Assembly (NCBI GenBank): GCA_963663665.2
Contig: CAXXKP010000010.1
Location: 248,001-312,000 of the forward strand
Direction: 5' to 3'
Source: SABI01 sp963663665
GTDB taxonomy: Bacteria > Spirochaetota > Spirochaetia > Sphaerochaetales > Sphaerochaetaceae
Length of the DNA: 64,000 bases
This document shows, one piece after another, positions 24,931 to 33,983 of this stretch. The position numbers and the translations under genes were made by a program. The notes under the pieces were generated by a model, which was given only the letters and a program-made list of their open reading frames with translations, was not told where the DNA came from and ran no database searches. How positions within the stretch are numbered: the first letter of the stretch is position 1; each line of letters opens with the position of its first letter.

Positions 24931-26256
24931 ATGGCTACAGAAATTGTTATGCCGAAACAGGGAAATTCAGTTGAATCCTGTATCATTCTTAATTGGAAGG
25001 TTGCCATCGGTGACAGTGTATCTATCGGAGATATAGTGTGCGAGGCAGAAACCGACAAATCTACGATTGATGTTGAAGCGACCAGTGATGGATTTGTTCT
25101 AGCACTCCTCTACAATGAAGGGGATGAGGTTCCAGTTATGGCCCCTATGATGGTAGTTGGTTCTAAAGGTGAGATTGTAGAACCCTCTAAGACTAAAGTA
25201 GAGAATGAAGAATCCATTGAAATAAAAGAAGAAAAAATTTCACAAGTTGCACCACAACTTACTCATACAGTATCTGTTTCTCAAGATCAAATACAAATAT
25301 CGCCTAGAGCAAAACATACGGCAGACCACTTAGGTGTGAATGTGCAAACTGTTCTCCCTACTGGTCCAAAAGGACGAATTGTAGAACGTGATATTTTGCA
25401 AGTAGCATCATCTCGTCCATCATTGTCACCACTTGCTAAAAAAGAGAGCATCGATGGAAAGAGAGTTCCTCAAATGGGCAGTGGAATTGGAGGAAGAATC
25501 CTTTCTCAAGATTTTACTGCTCCAAGAGCATCCACTCCAATTGAAAAAATTGATGATGGAGCAGTTGTTGAGAAACCTATTAAGGGTATACGGAAAGTGA
25601 CTGCTGCACGAATGGGTGAATCAGTACAAAGTACTGCTCAATTTACCCTCAATAGTTTTGCTAATGCTTCCTCTATACAAAATTTACGAAAAAAACTTAA
25701 AGAGAGTGACCCTTCTCTTGGTCTTAACGGGGTAACGATCAATGATCTCGTAATGTATGCAGTAATTAAAACACTCCCAAGTTTTCCCTATATTAACGCA
25801 CATTATTTCCCTACTGTAATAAAAGAATACTCAGCAATACACTTGGGATGTGCTGTTGATACTCCTCGAGGATTATTAGTCCCAGTCATAAAAAATGCTC
25901 AACGTTTAAGTCTAAAACAGCTTAGTGATGAAGCAAAACGCTTAGCGTATGCTGCAATTGACGGGAAATCAAATTCTGATGACCTAAGCGGATCTACCTT
26001 TACAGTAACTAATCTTGGATCACTCGGAATTGAGTCATTTACTCCTGTAATTAATATTCCGGAAGTTGCAATATTAGGGGTTGGTGGAATAGCGCTGAGA
26101 CCAGTAGGAAAGGGGGGAAGCGATGTTTCCTTTATTCCTCACATTTCACTTTCACTTACTATTAATCATATGGCAGTAGATGGTGCTCCAGGTGCTAAAT
26201 TCTTACAAGCTCTTGTCAAAAATTTAGAATCTATCGATGTACTACTCGCAATATAG
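24931..26256 (+). CDS. 2-oxoacid dehydrogenase E2 (dihydrolipoamide acyltransferase)
   Basis: E2 forms the core of the complex and passes the acyl group from lipoamide to CoA. The 441-residue protein has one N-terminal lipoyl domain with lipoyl-Lys in ETDKSTIDVEA (about residue 46), two successive peripheral-subunit-binding segments (ISPRAKHTADHLGVN near 125; a second starting LSPLAKKE near 168), then a catalytic domain ending in the acyltransferase motif NHMAVDGAPGAKF. AGGGAG precedes the ATG. Two binding domains in one E2 is less usual. Neighbouring E3 and fused E1 complete the complex; pyruvate is the likely substrate given the lrgAB neighbour, acetoin or branched 2-oxoacids being alternatives. 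Confidence 0.92.
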   Translation: MATEIVMPKQGNSVESCIILNWKVAIGDSVSIGDIVCEAETDKSTIDVEATSDGFVLALLYNEGDEVPVMAPMMVVGSKGEIVEPSKTKVENEESIEIKEEKISQVAPQLTHTVSVSQDQIQISPRAKHTADHLGVNVQTVLPTGPKGRIVERDILQVASSRPSLSPLAKKESIDGKRVPQMGSGIGGRILSQDFTAPRASTPIEKIDDGAVVEKPIKGIRKVTAARMGESVQSTAQFTLNSFANASSIQNLRKKLKESDPSLGLNGVTINDLVMYAVIKTLPSFPYINAHYFPTVIKEYSAIHLGCAVDTPRGLLVPVIKNAQRLSLKQLSDEAKRLAYAAIDGKSNSDDLSGSTFTVTNLGSLGIESFTPVINIPEVAILGVGGIALRPVGKGGSDVSFIPHISLSLTINHMAVDGAPGAKFLQALVKNLESIDVLLAI

Positions 26257-26269
26257 AAAGAGGAACAAT

Positions 26270-27622
26270 ATGAAAGAATATGATCTAATTGTAATAGGCT
26301 CTGGTCCTGGTGGGTATGTAGCTGCGCATAAAGCTGGCGAATTGGGAAAAAAGGTCCTATTGATAGAGAAGGATGCTCTAGGAGGAGTTTGTACCAACTG
26401 GGGATGTATCCCAACAAAAAGCCTTCTTGCAAGTGCTAAAGTCTATGACCATGCCATTAACTCAAAAGATATGGGTATCATTGCAACCGATGTTTCCTTC
26501 GATATGAGCTCTGCTATGGCTCATAAGGATGAAACAATATCGACACTTACTAAAGGTATTGAGTTCCTTATGAAAAGTGCTAAAGTCGATGTAGTCTTTG
26601 GTGAAGGTTTTTTAGAAAAAGAGAATATCGTGACAATTAAGGATGAGACCTACCATGGAGAGTCAATACTAATTGCAACTGGGTCATCGTCTGTTATCAT
26701 TCCAATTCCAGGAGCAAATTTACCACATGTAGTTACTTCCAAGGAGATGCTTTCATTAAAAGAGCTACCTAAAACACTTACAGTGATTGGGGGAGGAGTA
26801 ATCGGAGTTGAATTTGCCTCCCTCTATTCAATGCTTGGAGTAAAAGTCACAGTCATCGAAATGCTTGAGGAAATTATACCTGCAGCTGACCCTGATATAG
26901 CAAAACTTTTAAGACGCGAGATGAAAAACGTAAAGTTCCACCTTGGTGCAAAAGTTACAAGCATTGACAAAGAGCAAGTCTATTTCACAGATTCAAAAGG
27001 AAAAGAGCAATCAATCGAAAGTGAATTAGTTCTAATGAGCGTTGGCCGAAGGGCAAATATCTCTTCTGTGAAAAAATCAGGAATTGCGATAGATAAAAAC
27101 CATATCGTTGTTGATGAATATCTGGCAACAAATCTTCCTAACGTCTATGCAATAGGTGATGTTAACGGCAAAAGTCTTTTAGCTCACAGTGCATCTCGTC
27201 AGGCAGATATTGTCATTAATAACCTAACTAATCCAAAAAAACAGATATGGAGAGGTCAAGCAATTCCATGGGCAGTGTACACACAACCAGAGGTCGCAGG
27301 ATGTGGCTTAAGTGAAACAGAGGCACAGAAGAAAAATATTGAAGTAAAAATTGCTTCAACTCAAATGAGAGCTAATGGAAGATTCCTTGCAGAAGTTGGT
27401 AAACGAGCTTCAGGCTTATGTAAAGTAATAATTGATGCAAAAACTCATGTGATTTTAGGAATCCAATTGATTGGCCCATATAGTAGTGAGATTATCAATA
27501 GTGCAGCAATTATCATAGAAAGTGAATTGAGAATAGAAGAATTGAGTGAGGTCGTATTTCCTCATCCAAGTATATCAGAAATCATTAAGGATACGGTTAG
27601 TAACCTTAACACATCATTATAG
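26270..27622 (+). CDS. lpdA: Dihydrolipoyl dehydrogenase (E3)
   Basis: E3 reoxidises dihydrolipoamide with NAD+. The 450-residue flavoprotein has the FAD-binding start DLIVIGSGPGGYVAAHKAGE, the redox-active disulfide motif GGVCTNWGCIPTKSLL, the NAD-binding GGGVIGVEFASLYSMLG, the second FAD motif YAIGDVNGKSLLAHSA and the C-terminal dimer-interface His in VVFPHPSISEI. The ATG at 26270 follows AGAGGAA; the longer reading frame from 26237 runs back into E2 without a ribosome site. Only 13 bases separate it from E2. Confidence 0.95.
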   Translation: MKEYDLIVIGSGPGGYVAAHKAGELGKKVLLIEKDALGGVCTNWGCIPTKSLLASAKVYDHAINSKDMGIIATDVSFDMSSAMAHKDETISTLTKGIEFLMKSAKVDVVFGEGFLEKENIVTIKDETYHGESILIATGSSSVIIPIPGANLPHVVTSKEMLSLKELPKTLTVIGGGVIGVEFASLYSMLGVKVTVIEMLEEIIPAADPDIAKLLRREMKNVKFHLGAKVTSIDKEQVYFTDSKGKEQSIESELVLMSVGRRANISSVKKSGIAIDKNHIVVDEYLATNLPNVYAIGDVNGKSLLAHSASRQADIVINNLTNPKKQIWRGQAIPWAVYTQPEVAGCGLSETEAQKKNIEVKIASTQMRANGRFLAEVGKRASGLCKVIIDAKTHVILGIQLIGPYSSEIINSAAIIIESELRIEELSEVVFPHPSISEIIKDTVSNLNTSL

Positions 27623-27635
27623 GAGAGATTAAATC

Positions 27636-30092
27636 ATGGCCAAACAATTACCTTTCAATCCCCAAAAATTACGGGAGAAGGATACTATCACTTTAGCACC
27701 AATACCAGTAAATCAATATAAGAGTGATATTAAAGCTGAACTAAAACTATACGGTAAAGATAGATTAAAGAAAGTATATTATGATATGGCTCTCATACGA
27801 GAATTCGAGACAATGCTTGACTCAATTAAAAAAGAGGGAGTGTATCAAGGAATTAGCTACAACCACAAAGGACCAGCACATCTATCTACTGGACAAGAAA
27901 GTGCCGCAGTTGGACAGGCAATGAATCTTGGTCCTGAAGATTTTATTTTTGGGTCTCATCGTTCTCACGGTGAAATCCTTGCAAAATGTCTCTCTGCTAT
28001 TGATAAAATGGAAGATAGTGCAATTGAATTAATTATTAAAGAATTCATGGAAGGTGATACTTACCGAGTTGTTAAAGAACATTTTAATGGAAAAGATCTA
28101 AAGGATACTGCACAAAATTTCATAATTTATGGAACTCTTGCTGAAATCTATGCTAAAAAAACTGGATTCTCTAGGGGACTCGGTGGTTCTATGCATACCT
28201 TTTTTGCTCCATTTGGATCGATGCCAAATAATGCAATCGTTGGAGGAAGCGGAACAATTGCTTTTGGTTCAGCTCTATACAAAAAAGTGAACAGAAAGAA
28301 AGGAATTGTTATTGCAAATATAGGGGATGGATCCCTTTCTCGTGGACCTGTATGGGAAGCGATGAATATGGCTTCAATGGATCAGTACAACACTTTGTGG
28401 GAAGAAAACAAAGGTGCACCTCCTTATATGGTTAATGTATTTAACAACTTTTATGGAATGGGTGGCCAACCTGTTGGAGAAACTGCAGGGTTTGGCGTCG
28501 CCGCGCGTATTGGAAGTGGTGTGAACCCAAAAAGTATGCACGCTGAAAGAGTTGATGGATTTAATCCTCTTGCTGTTGCTGAAGCAACTGCTCGAAAGAA
28601 AGAGCTCCTTCTCAAAGGAGAAGGTCCTGTTTTTATGGATACCATTACCTACAGATTCAGTGGGCACTCTCCCTCAGATGCGATGACTTATCGAACTAAA
28701 GAAGAAGTTGACGCATTCAAGGAACAAGATCCTCTCTTTAAATATGGTGAATACCTTATAAATAATGGTGTTGCTACGAAAGAAGAACTCACTGAAATGA
28801 CTGATACGATCTTAGCTAAATTAAAAACAGCAATTACTATTACTGTAGATGAGAAAATTTCTCCGATGGTAGATGGCGATTTCATTGAGAGCGTTATGTT
28901 TAGTAATGAATCACTTCCTTCCTTAGATGATAGAGAAGTAGAACTTTCTCAAAAAATAGAAGAGAACGCTCGCTATCAACAAATCAGTAGAAGAAGCCGT
29001 TACGCTTTTGATGAAAATGGGAAAGAACTACCATCTTCAAAACAATACCAATATAGAGATGCAGTTTTCGAAGCTATGGTGTATCGATTCATGATTGATC
29101 CAACTATGATAGCCTATGGAGAAGACCATAGAGACTGGGGTGGTGCTTTTGCATGTTACAGAGGACTTACTGAGCTTCTTCCGTATCATAGATTTTTCAA
29201 TTCACCAATTAGTGAATCAGCTATTGTTGGTTCAGGTGTCGGGTATGCAATGAGTGGTGGAAGAGCAGTAGTTGAATTAATGTACTGTGATTTTTTAGGT
29301 TGTGCAGGAGATGAAGTTTTTAACCAAATGCCAAAATGGCAGTCGATGTCAGCAGGTGCTCTTAAAATGCCTTTAGTATTAAGAGTTTCAGTTGGAAATA
29401 AATATGGAGCTCAACACTCACAAGAGTGGACAAGTATGGTAGCTTCCGTTCCAGGGCTTAAAGCAATGTATCCAGCAACTCCTTACGATGTAAAAGGGAT
29501 GCTGAATTTTGCTCTAAGGGGCTCTGATCCAGTCGTGTTCTTTGAAAGCCAGAAGCTTTACGGAATTGGGGAACAATTTATAAAAGAAGGTGTTCCTGAA
29601 GGATACTATGAAATTCCAGAAGGCGAACCAGCTAAACGAACAGAAGGGAAAGATATTACTATCATTGCTCTTGGACCATCTTTATACACCTGTATGAGCG
29701 CTGCAAAGAAATTAAAAGATCAATACAACATGGAAGCAGAAGTAATCGACTTACGATGGATTAACCCCTTAAAGTATGATCTATTGATAGAATCTATCAA
29801 GAAAACCGGGAAAGTCGTTCTTGTTACTGATAGCAGTGAAAGGGGATCTTATTTGCAAACAGTTTCTGCAAATATCTCTCGACTGGCATTCGACTATCTC
29901 GATGCACCACCAATCGTTGTAGGGAGTCGTAACTGGATTACACCTCCTGCAGAAATGGAGGAGTACTATTTCCCACAGGTAGATTCAATAATTGATGCAA
30001 TCCATCAGCAGATTCTTCCTATTGCAAACAGAAAAATTGTGAAGAATGTAAGTGATGGTGAATTCAACAGACAATCTAGTTTAGGAGTATAA
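27636..30092 (+). CDS. Fused E1 alpha-beta subunit of a 2-oxoacid dehydrogenase
   Basis: The 818-residue protein joins both halves of an alpha2beta2-type E1. Residues ~50-425 are E1 alpha, with GSHRSHGEILAK, the thiamine-pyrophosphate motif GDGSLSRGPVWEAMN and a closing YRFSGHSPSDAM. Residues ~460-800 are E1 beta, with IAYGEDHRDWGGAF, AQHSQEWTSMVASVPGLK and the C-terminal VIDLRWINPL. E1 decarboxylates the 2-oxoacid and acylates the E2 lipoyl group. The alpha part has an insertion after the TPP motif and is longer than separate subunits. It is last in the deoR-E2-E3-E1 operon; a strong terminator follows 13 bases after the stop. Substrate is most likely pyruvate, by context only. Confidence 0.88.
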   Translation: MAKQLPFNPQKLREKDTITLAPIPVNQYKSDIKAELKLYGKDRLKKVYYDMALIREFETMLDSIKKEGVYQGISYNHKGPAHLSTGQESAAVGQAMNLGPEDFIFGSHRSHGEILAKCLSAIDKMEDSAIELIIKEFMEGDTYRVVKEHFNGKDLKDTAQNFIIYGTLAEIYAKKTGFSRGLGGSMHTFFAPFGSMPNNAIVGGSGTIAFGSALYKKVNRKKGIVIANIGDGSLSRGPVWEAMNMASMDQYNTLWEENKGAPPYMVNVFNNFYGMGGQPVGETAGFGVAARIGSGVNPKSMHAERVDGFNPLAVAEATARKKELLLKGEGPVFMDTITYRFSGHSPSDAMTYRTKEEVDAFKEQDPLFKYGEYLINNGVATKEELTEMTDTILAKLKTAITITVDEKISPMVDGDFIESVMFSNESLPSLDDREVELSQKIEENARYQQISRRSRYAFDENGKELPSSKQYQYRDAVFEAMVYRFMIDPTMIAYGEDHRDWGGAFACYRGLTELLPYHRFFNSPISESAIVGSGVGYAMSGGRAVVELMYCDFLGCAGDEVFNQMPKWQSMSAGALKMPLVLRVSVGNKYGAQHSQEWTSMVASVPGLKAMYPATPYDVKGMLNFALRGSDPVVFFESQKLYGIGEQFIKEGVPEGYYEIPEGEPAKRTEGKDITIIALGPSLYTCMSAAKKLKDQYNMEAEVIDLRWINPLKYDLLIESIKKTGKVVLVTDSSERGSYLQTVSANISRLAFDYLDAPPIVVGSRNWITPPAEMEEYYFPQVDSIIDAIHQQILPIANRKIVKNVSDGEFNRQSSLGV

Positions 30093-30104
30093 CTCTCTAT
30101 ACGT

Positions 30105-30138
30105 GGATGAGTGCTTTTAGCACTCATCCTTCTTATCT
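30105..30138 (+). terminator. Terminator after E1
   Basis: GGATGAGTGC (30105-30114) pairs perfectly with GCACTCATCC (30120-30129) around TTTTA, followed by TTCTTATCTTT. It begins 13 bases after the E1 stop. Confidence 0.85.
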
Positions 30139-30166
30139 TTCATCGACAAAAAGGAGTTACAATAAA

Positions 30167-31519
30167 GTGAGGGACTATTCACACGAAAAGATACTACAAG
30201 AACTCAATTCTCCAAGTAAAGAGAAGAGGCTCAAAACATGTGCAGTAATAAGAAAGAGAGAAGAAGATAAACTTATACAAAGAAATGTCTTAAAAGAAGT
30301 AAACAACCATGTTCACACCTTCTATTCTTTTTCTCCGTATAGTCCTTCCCTTGCAGCCTATAAAGCATGGTTATCTGGATTGACTATAGTTGGATCAGTT
30401 GACCACGATTCAATTTCAGCAGCTATAGAGATGAAAGAGGCGAGTTCGCTCATTGGAATTGCAAGCACAGTAGGCTTTGAACTTAGAGTAAGCTTTTTAC
30501 ATACCCCATTTAAAGATAAGAAAATCAATAACCCTGATAGTATGGGAATCGTCTATATGGTTATTCATGGTGTGAAACTCAGTGCTGTTGATACAGTGAA
30601 GGAATTTCTAGCACCAGTTCAAAAAGCAAGAAATCTCCGAAATCGGAAACAGGTTGCTACTCTTAACTCAATAATTGGAGAGAGAGGGATTCCTTTGTTG
30701 GATTTTGAAAAAGATGTTGTGCCTCTCTCACATTTGGAAGAAGGGGGATCGATCACTGAGCGACATATTCTCTATGCCCTCTCTATTAAAATGCGAGAAT
30801 ATCTTCACACTCAAGATAATGTTGTAAAATTTTTGAAAGAATCTCTTAAGCTACAGATTCCTTCATCCTTAGAGAATCGTCTTATCGATAAAGAAAATGA
30901 ACACTTCCTATATGACTTATTAGGATTGCTCAAGAGTGCTTTTCTTGAAAAGTTCTTTATTCAACCAACAACTGATGAAATACTTGATGTCCAAGATGTA
31001 GTTGACTTTGCACTCTCAATTGGCGCAATCCCTGCATATGCATATTTAGGGGATATAGAAAAAAGTGTAACTGGTGATAAAAAGAGTGAACAATTTGAAG
31101 ATGCCTACCTCGATGAACTTATTGCGTATCTTGCATCTATTGGATTTCCAGCAATAACCTATATGCCTCCAAGAAATACAAAAGACCAGATGCAACGACT
31201 GCAGACTTTATGTAAGAAGCATAATCTGATGGAAATTAGTGGAGTAGATATTAACTCTTCCCGCCAATCTTTTAATTGTCCCGAGCTCCTTGATCCTCAA
31301 GCAATTCACCTAGTCGATTCAGCATGGGCCCTTGTCGCTCATGAAGCTTTAGTTGAATATAGAAATGAGTGGGGTTTATTCAATAAGGACAACCCTAAAA
31401 AAGATTTCACTTTACTTGAAAGAATTGCTTTGTATGCATCTTTTGCAAAACAGATGGATCCCTTTAATCCACAATCTATTATTGAAATAGCTACCCCTAT
31501 CATGACAGGAGTAAATTAA
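30167..31519 (+). CDS. PHP-domain protein, function unknown
   Basis: This 450-residue protein carries PHP metal-site motifs: NHVHTFYSFSPYS (HxH), GSVDHDSIS, a following GFELRVSF with Glu, MVIHGVK with His, and late SGVDINSS. PHP domains act as trinuclear-metal phosphoesterases, so hydrolysis of a phosphorylated metabolite is plausible, but no specific family is recognised. The GTG at 30167 is chosen because AAGGAG lies 10 bases before it, whereas the upstream in-frame ATG (30107) lies inside the preceding terminator stem. It is first in an operon with an SDR, a SorE-like reductase and a sugar kinase; the stop is 2 bases from the SDR start. Confidence 0.75.
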   Translation: MRDYSHEKILQELNSPSKEKRLKTCAVIRKREEDKLIQRNVLKEVNNHVHTFYSFSPYSPSLAAYKAWLSGLTIVGSVDHDSISAAIEMKEASSLIGIASTVGFELRVSFLHTPFKDKKINNPDSMGIVYMVIHGVKLSAVDTVKEFLAPVQKARNLRNRKQVATLNSIIGERGIPLLDFEKDVVPLSHLEEGGSITERHILYALSIKMREYLHTQDNVVKFLKESLKLQIPSSLENRLIDKENEHFLYDLLGLLKSAFLEKFFIQPTTDEILDVQDVVDFALSIGAIPAYAYLGDIEKSVTGDKKSEQFEDAYLDELIAYLASIGFPAITYMPPRNTKDQMQRLQTLCKKHNLMEISGVDINSSRQSFNCPELLDPQAIHLVDSAWALVAHEALVEYRNEWGLFNKDNPKKDFTLLERIALYASFAKQMDPFNPQSIIEIATPIMTGVN

Positions 31520-31521
31520 AA

Positions 31522-32685
31522 ATGAGTAATACTACGAGAAAAGCACTCAACGAATTGGGCGCTATCATTAGAGGATATTTTTATGATGGAGAAAGCTCCA
31601 TTGTTGTGAATTCACAGAAGATGGAAAGTGGAGATATTATATTAGATCCTTCCATCCTTTCTCTCGATGATTCTGAAAAAGCAAAATTACTAAGAAACAC
31701 AATTGATGAATTCGTAAAAAAAGAGAACCGATATCCTTCTACAATCCTTATTAAAACACTTTCTTCAGGGTATTCACTTGGAACGAACTTTGATGGTGCA
31801 AAATGTTGTATCACCCTTAAGAGAGCCCTTGATCACAGAGGCAGTAGTAAGCGAGGTGATATTATGAGAGGCAAAATCTCTGTTGTCACTGGTGGTGCTC
31901 AAGGTTTTGGAGCTGGAATAGTGAAAGGCTTGATTGATGAAGGTGGTTTTGTATATATCGCTGACATGAACATAGATGGTGCTACTGCATATGCTCATCA
32001 ATTAAATGAAGAACATGGTTCAACTGTTGCTCTTGCTCTTAATGTAAATGTAAGTAGTGAAGATTCTGTTGAGGAAATGATAGATAGTATCGCAATGACA
32101 ACGGGAGGATTCGATCTTTTTGTATCAAATGCAGGGGTATTACGTGCAGGTAGCGTGAAGGAGTTGAGTTTAAAAGATTTTGAATTCGTAACCAGTATTG
32201 ATTATACTGGATTCTTTATTTGTACCAAATTTGCTTCACGTATTCTTGCATTACAAAACGTTGGAGCGAATGGACATTATATGAGTGATATTATCACTAT
32301 AAGTAGTAAAAGTGGGTTGCAAGGATCTAATAAGAATGGGGCATACGCAGGCGCTAAGTTTGGTACAATCGGACTTACACAATCATTTGCTCTAGAATTG
32401 ATAAGTGATAATATTAAGGTTAATGCTATCTGTCCCGGTAATTTTCTCGATGGACCACTATGGTCTGATCCTGAAAAAGGGTTGTTCGTACAATATTTAC
32501 GAGCAAATAAAGTTCCAGGTGCGAAAAGTATTGATGATGTAAGGAAGTTTTATGAATCTAAAGTTCCAATCCAGAGAGGATGTAGAACTGAAGATGTGCT
32601 AAGAGCAATATGTTATATTGTTGAACAAAAATATGAAACAGGGCAAGCCGTCCCCGTAACCGGTGGTCAGGTTATGCTTAACTAG
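31522..32685 (+). CDS. Short-chain dehydrogenase with ~112-residue N-terminal extension
   Basis: Residues from ~115 form a Rossmann SDR with VTGGAQGFGAGI (cofactor site), SNAGVL and the catalytic YAGAK, closing with the usual GQAVPVTGGQVML. Sorbitol-6-phosphate 2-dehydrogenase and the dehydrogenase half of rhamnulose-1-phosphate aldolase/dehydrogenase fusions are comparable enzymes. The extension (residues 1-112) is soluble and mixed alpha/beta, with no motif I recognise. AGGAG at the end of the PHP gene serves as ribosome site. Next to a SorE-like reductase, a role in interconverting hexitol and ketose phosphates is a reasonable inference. Confidence 0.8.
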   Translation: MSNTTRKALNELGAIIRGYFYDGESSIVVNSQKMESGDIILDPSILSLDDSEKAKLLRNTIDEFVKKENRYPSTILIKTLSSGYSLGTNFDGAKCCITLKRALDHRGSSKRGDIMRGKISVVTGGAQGFGAGIVKGLIDEGGFVYIADMNIDGATAYAHQLNEEHGSTVALALNVNVSSEDSVEEMIDSIAMTTGGFDLFVSNAGVLRAGSVKELSLKDFEFVTSIDYTGFFICTKFASRILALQNVGANGHYMSDIITISSKSGLQGSNKNGAYAGAKFGTIGLTQSFALELISDNIKVNAICPGNFLDGPLWSDPEKGLFVQYLRANKVPGAKSIDDVRKFYESKVPIQRGCRTEDVLRAICYIVEQKYETGQAVPVTGGQVMLN

Positions 32686-32700
32686 AATAGGAGTGAAAAT

Positions 32701-33963
32701 ATGAAAACGAGAGCAGTTAGATTATATGGAAAAAATGATTTACGAATAGAAGAATTTGAATTACCAAAAATTAAAGAAGATGAAATTCTTGCAAAGATTG
32801 TCACCAATAGTGTTTGTATGAGTGACCATAAAGCTGCAGAGCAAGGGGCTGATCACAAAAGAATTCCTCAAGATGTCGATAAGAACCCTATAATTTTGGG
32901 TCATGAATTTTGTGGAGAGATAGTCGAAGTAGGGAAAAAATGGGAGAATAAATTTAGCGTAGGGTCTAAATTCTCGATTCAACCTGCACTTAATTATCAT
33001 GGAACGCTTGATGCCCCTGGGTATTCCTACCAGTTTATCGGAGGGGATGCTACCTATGTAGTTATTCCTCAAGAAGTGATGGCGCTTGAGTGTTTGCTTC
33101 CTTATAATGGAGATGCTTTCTTCTTAGGATCTCTTGCAGAACCTGTTTCTTGTATCGTAGGAACCTACCATGCGATGTATCATACAACCAATGGTTCTTA
33201 TGTTCATGAAATGGGCATTAAAGAGGGGGGTAATCTAGCAATCTTAGCAGGAGTAGGACCTATGGGACTTGGAGCTATAGATTATGCGCTTCATGCAGAA
33301 AGAAGACCTTCTTTAGTAGTTGTGACCGATATTGATGAAGCAAGACTTAAAAGAGCTGCCGCTTTATACAGCGTAGAAGAAGCAAAAGAGAACGGCGTGA
33401 AGTTAGTATATCTTAATACGAAAGAAACTAGTAATCCTGTTGAGTCATTACTTCAGTTAACACAAGGTAAAGGGTATGATGATATATTAGTTATGGCTCC
33501 TGTTGCTCCTCTCGTTGAACAAGCAGATGCGATTTTAGGAAGAGATGGATGTTTAAATTTCTTTGCTGGCCCATCTAGAACAGATTTTAAAGCGACTTTT
33601 AACTTTTATAATGTCCACTATGGATCGACACACCTAGTTGGTACAAGTGGTGGTAACACAGACGATATGAGTGAATCGTTAACCAAGATGGAACAAGGAC
33701 TTCTTAATCCTAGCAGTATGATTACTCACATCGGTGGATTAAATGCTGTGCCTGAAACAGTTATCAACCTTCCAAGTATTCCAGGTGGAAAAAAACTAAT
33801 GTATACCCATTATAATCTTCCATTAACTTCACTCAGTGATTTTGAAGAAAAAGGGAAAACAGATCCATTTTTTAAAGCACTTGGAGAAATAACAGCTCGT
33901 CATAATGGACTTTGGTCTCTAGAAGCAGAGAAATATCTCCTTGAGCATGCGCCAAAACAATAG
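32701..33963 (+). CDS. Zinc-type alcohol dehydrogenase, L-sorbose-1-phosphate reductase-like
   Basis: The 420-residue medium-chain dehydrogenase resembles SorE along its length in recall: opening VRLYGKNDLRIEEFELP, NSVCMSDHKAAEQG with a likely zinc Cys, ILGHEFCGEIVEVGKKW with the His-Glu pair, YHAMYHTTNGSYVHEMG, the Rossmann AGVGPMGLGAIDYAL, and CLNFFAGP..FNFYNVHYGSTHLVGTSGG. SorE reduces L-sorbose-1-phosphate to D-glucitol-6-phosphate; a partner SDR then gives fructose-6-phosphate, matching the upstream gene. No sorbose PTS genes are present, so the true substrate may be another ketose or polyol phosphate. AGGAG precedes the ATG. Confidence 0.85.
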   Translation: MKTRAVRLYGKNDLRIEEFELPKIKEDEILAKIVTNSVCMSDHKAAEQGADHKRIPQDVDKNPIILGHEFCGEIVEVGKKWENKFSVGSKFSIQPALNYHGTLDAPGYSYQFIGGDATYVVIPQEVMALECLLPYNGDAFFLGSLAEPVSCIVGTYHAMYHTTNGSYVHEMGIKEGGNLAILAGVGPMGLGAIDYALHAERRPSLVVVTDIDEARLKRAAALYSVEEAKENGVKLVYLNTKETSNPVESLLQLTQGKGYDDILVMAPVAPLVEQADAILGRDGCLNFFAGPSRTDFKATFNFYNVHYGSTHLVGTSGGNTDDMSESLTKMEQGLLNPSSMITHIGGLNAVPETVINLPSIPGGKKLMYTHYNLPLTSLSDFEEKGKTDPFFKALGEITARHNGLWSLEAEKYLLEHAPKQ

Positions 33964-33983
33964 GGTTAAAGGAGTGAAACGGG

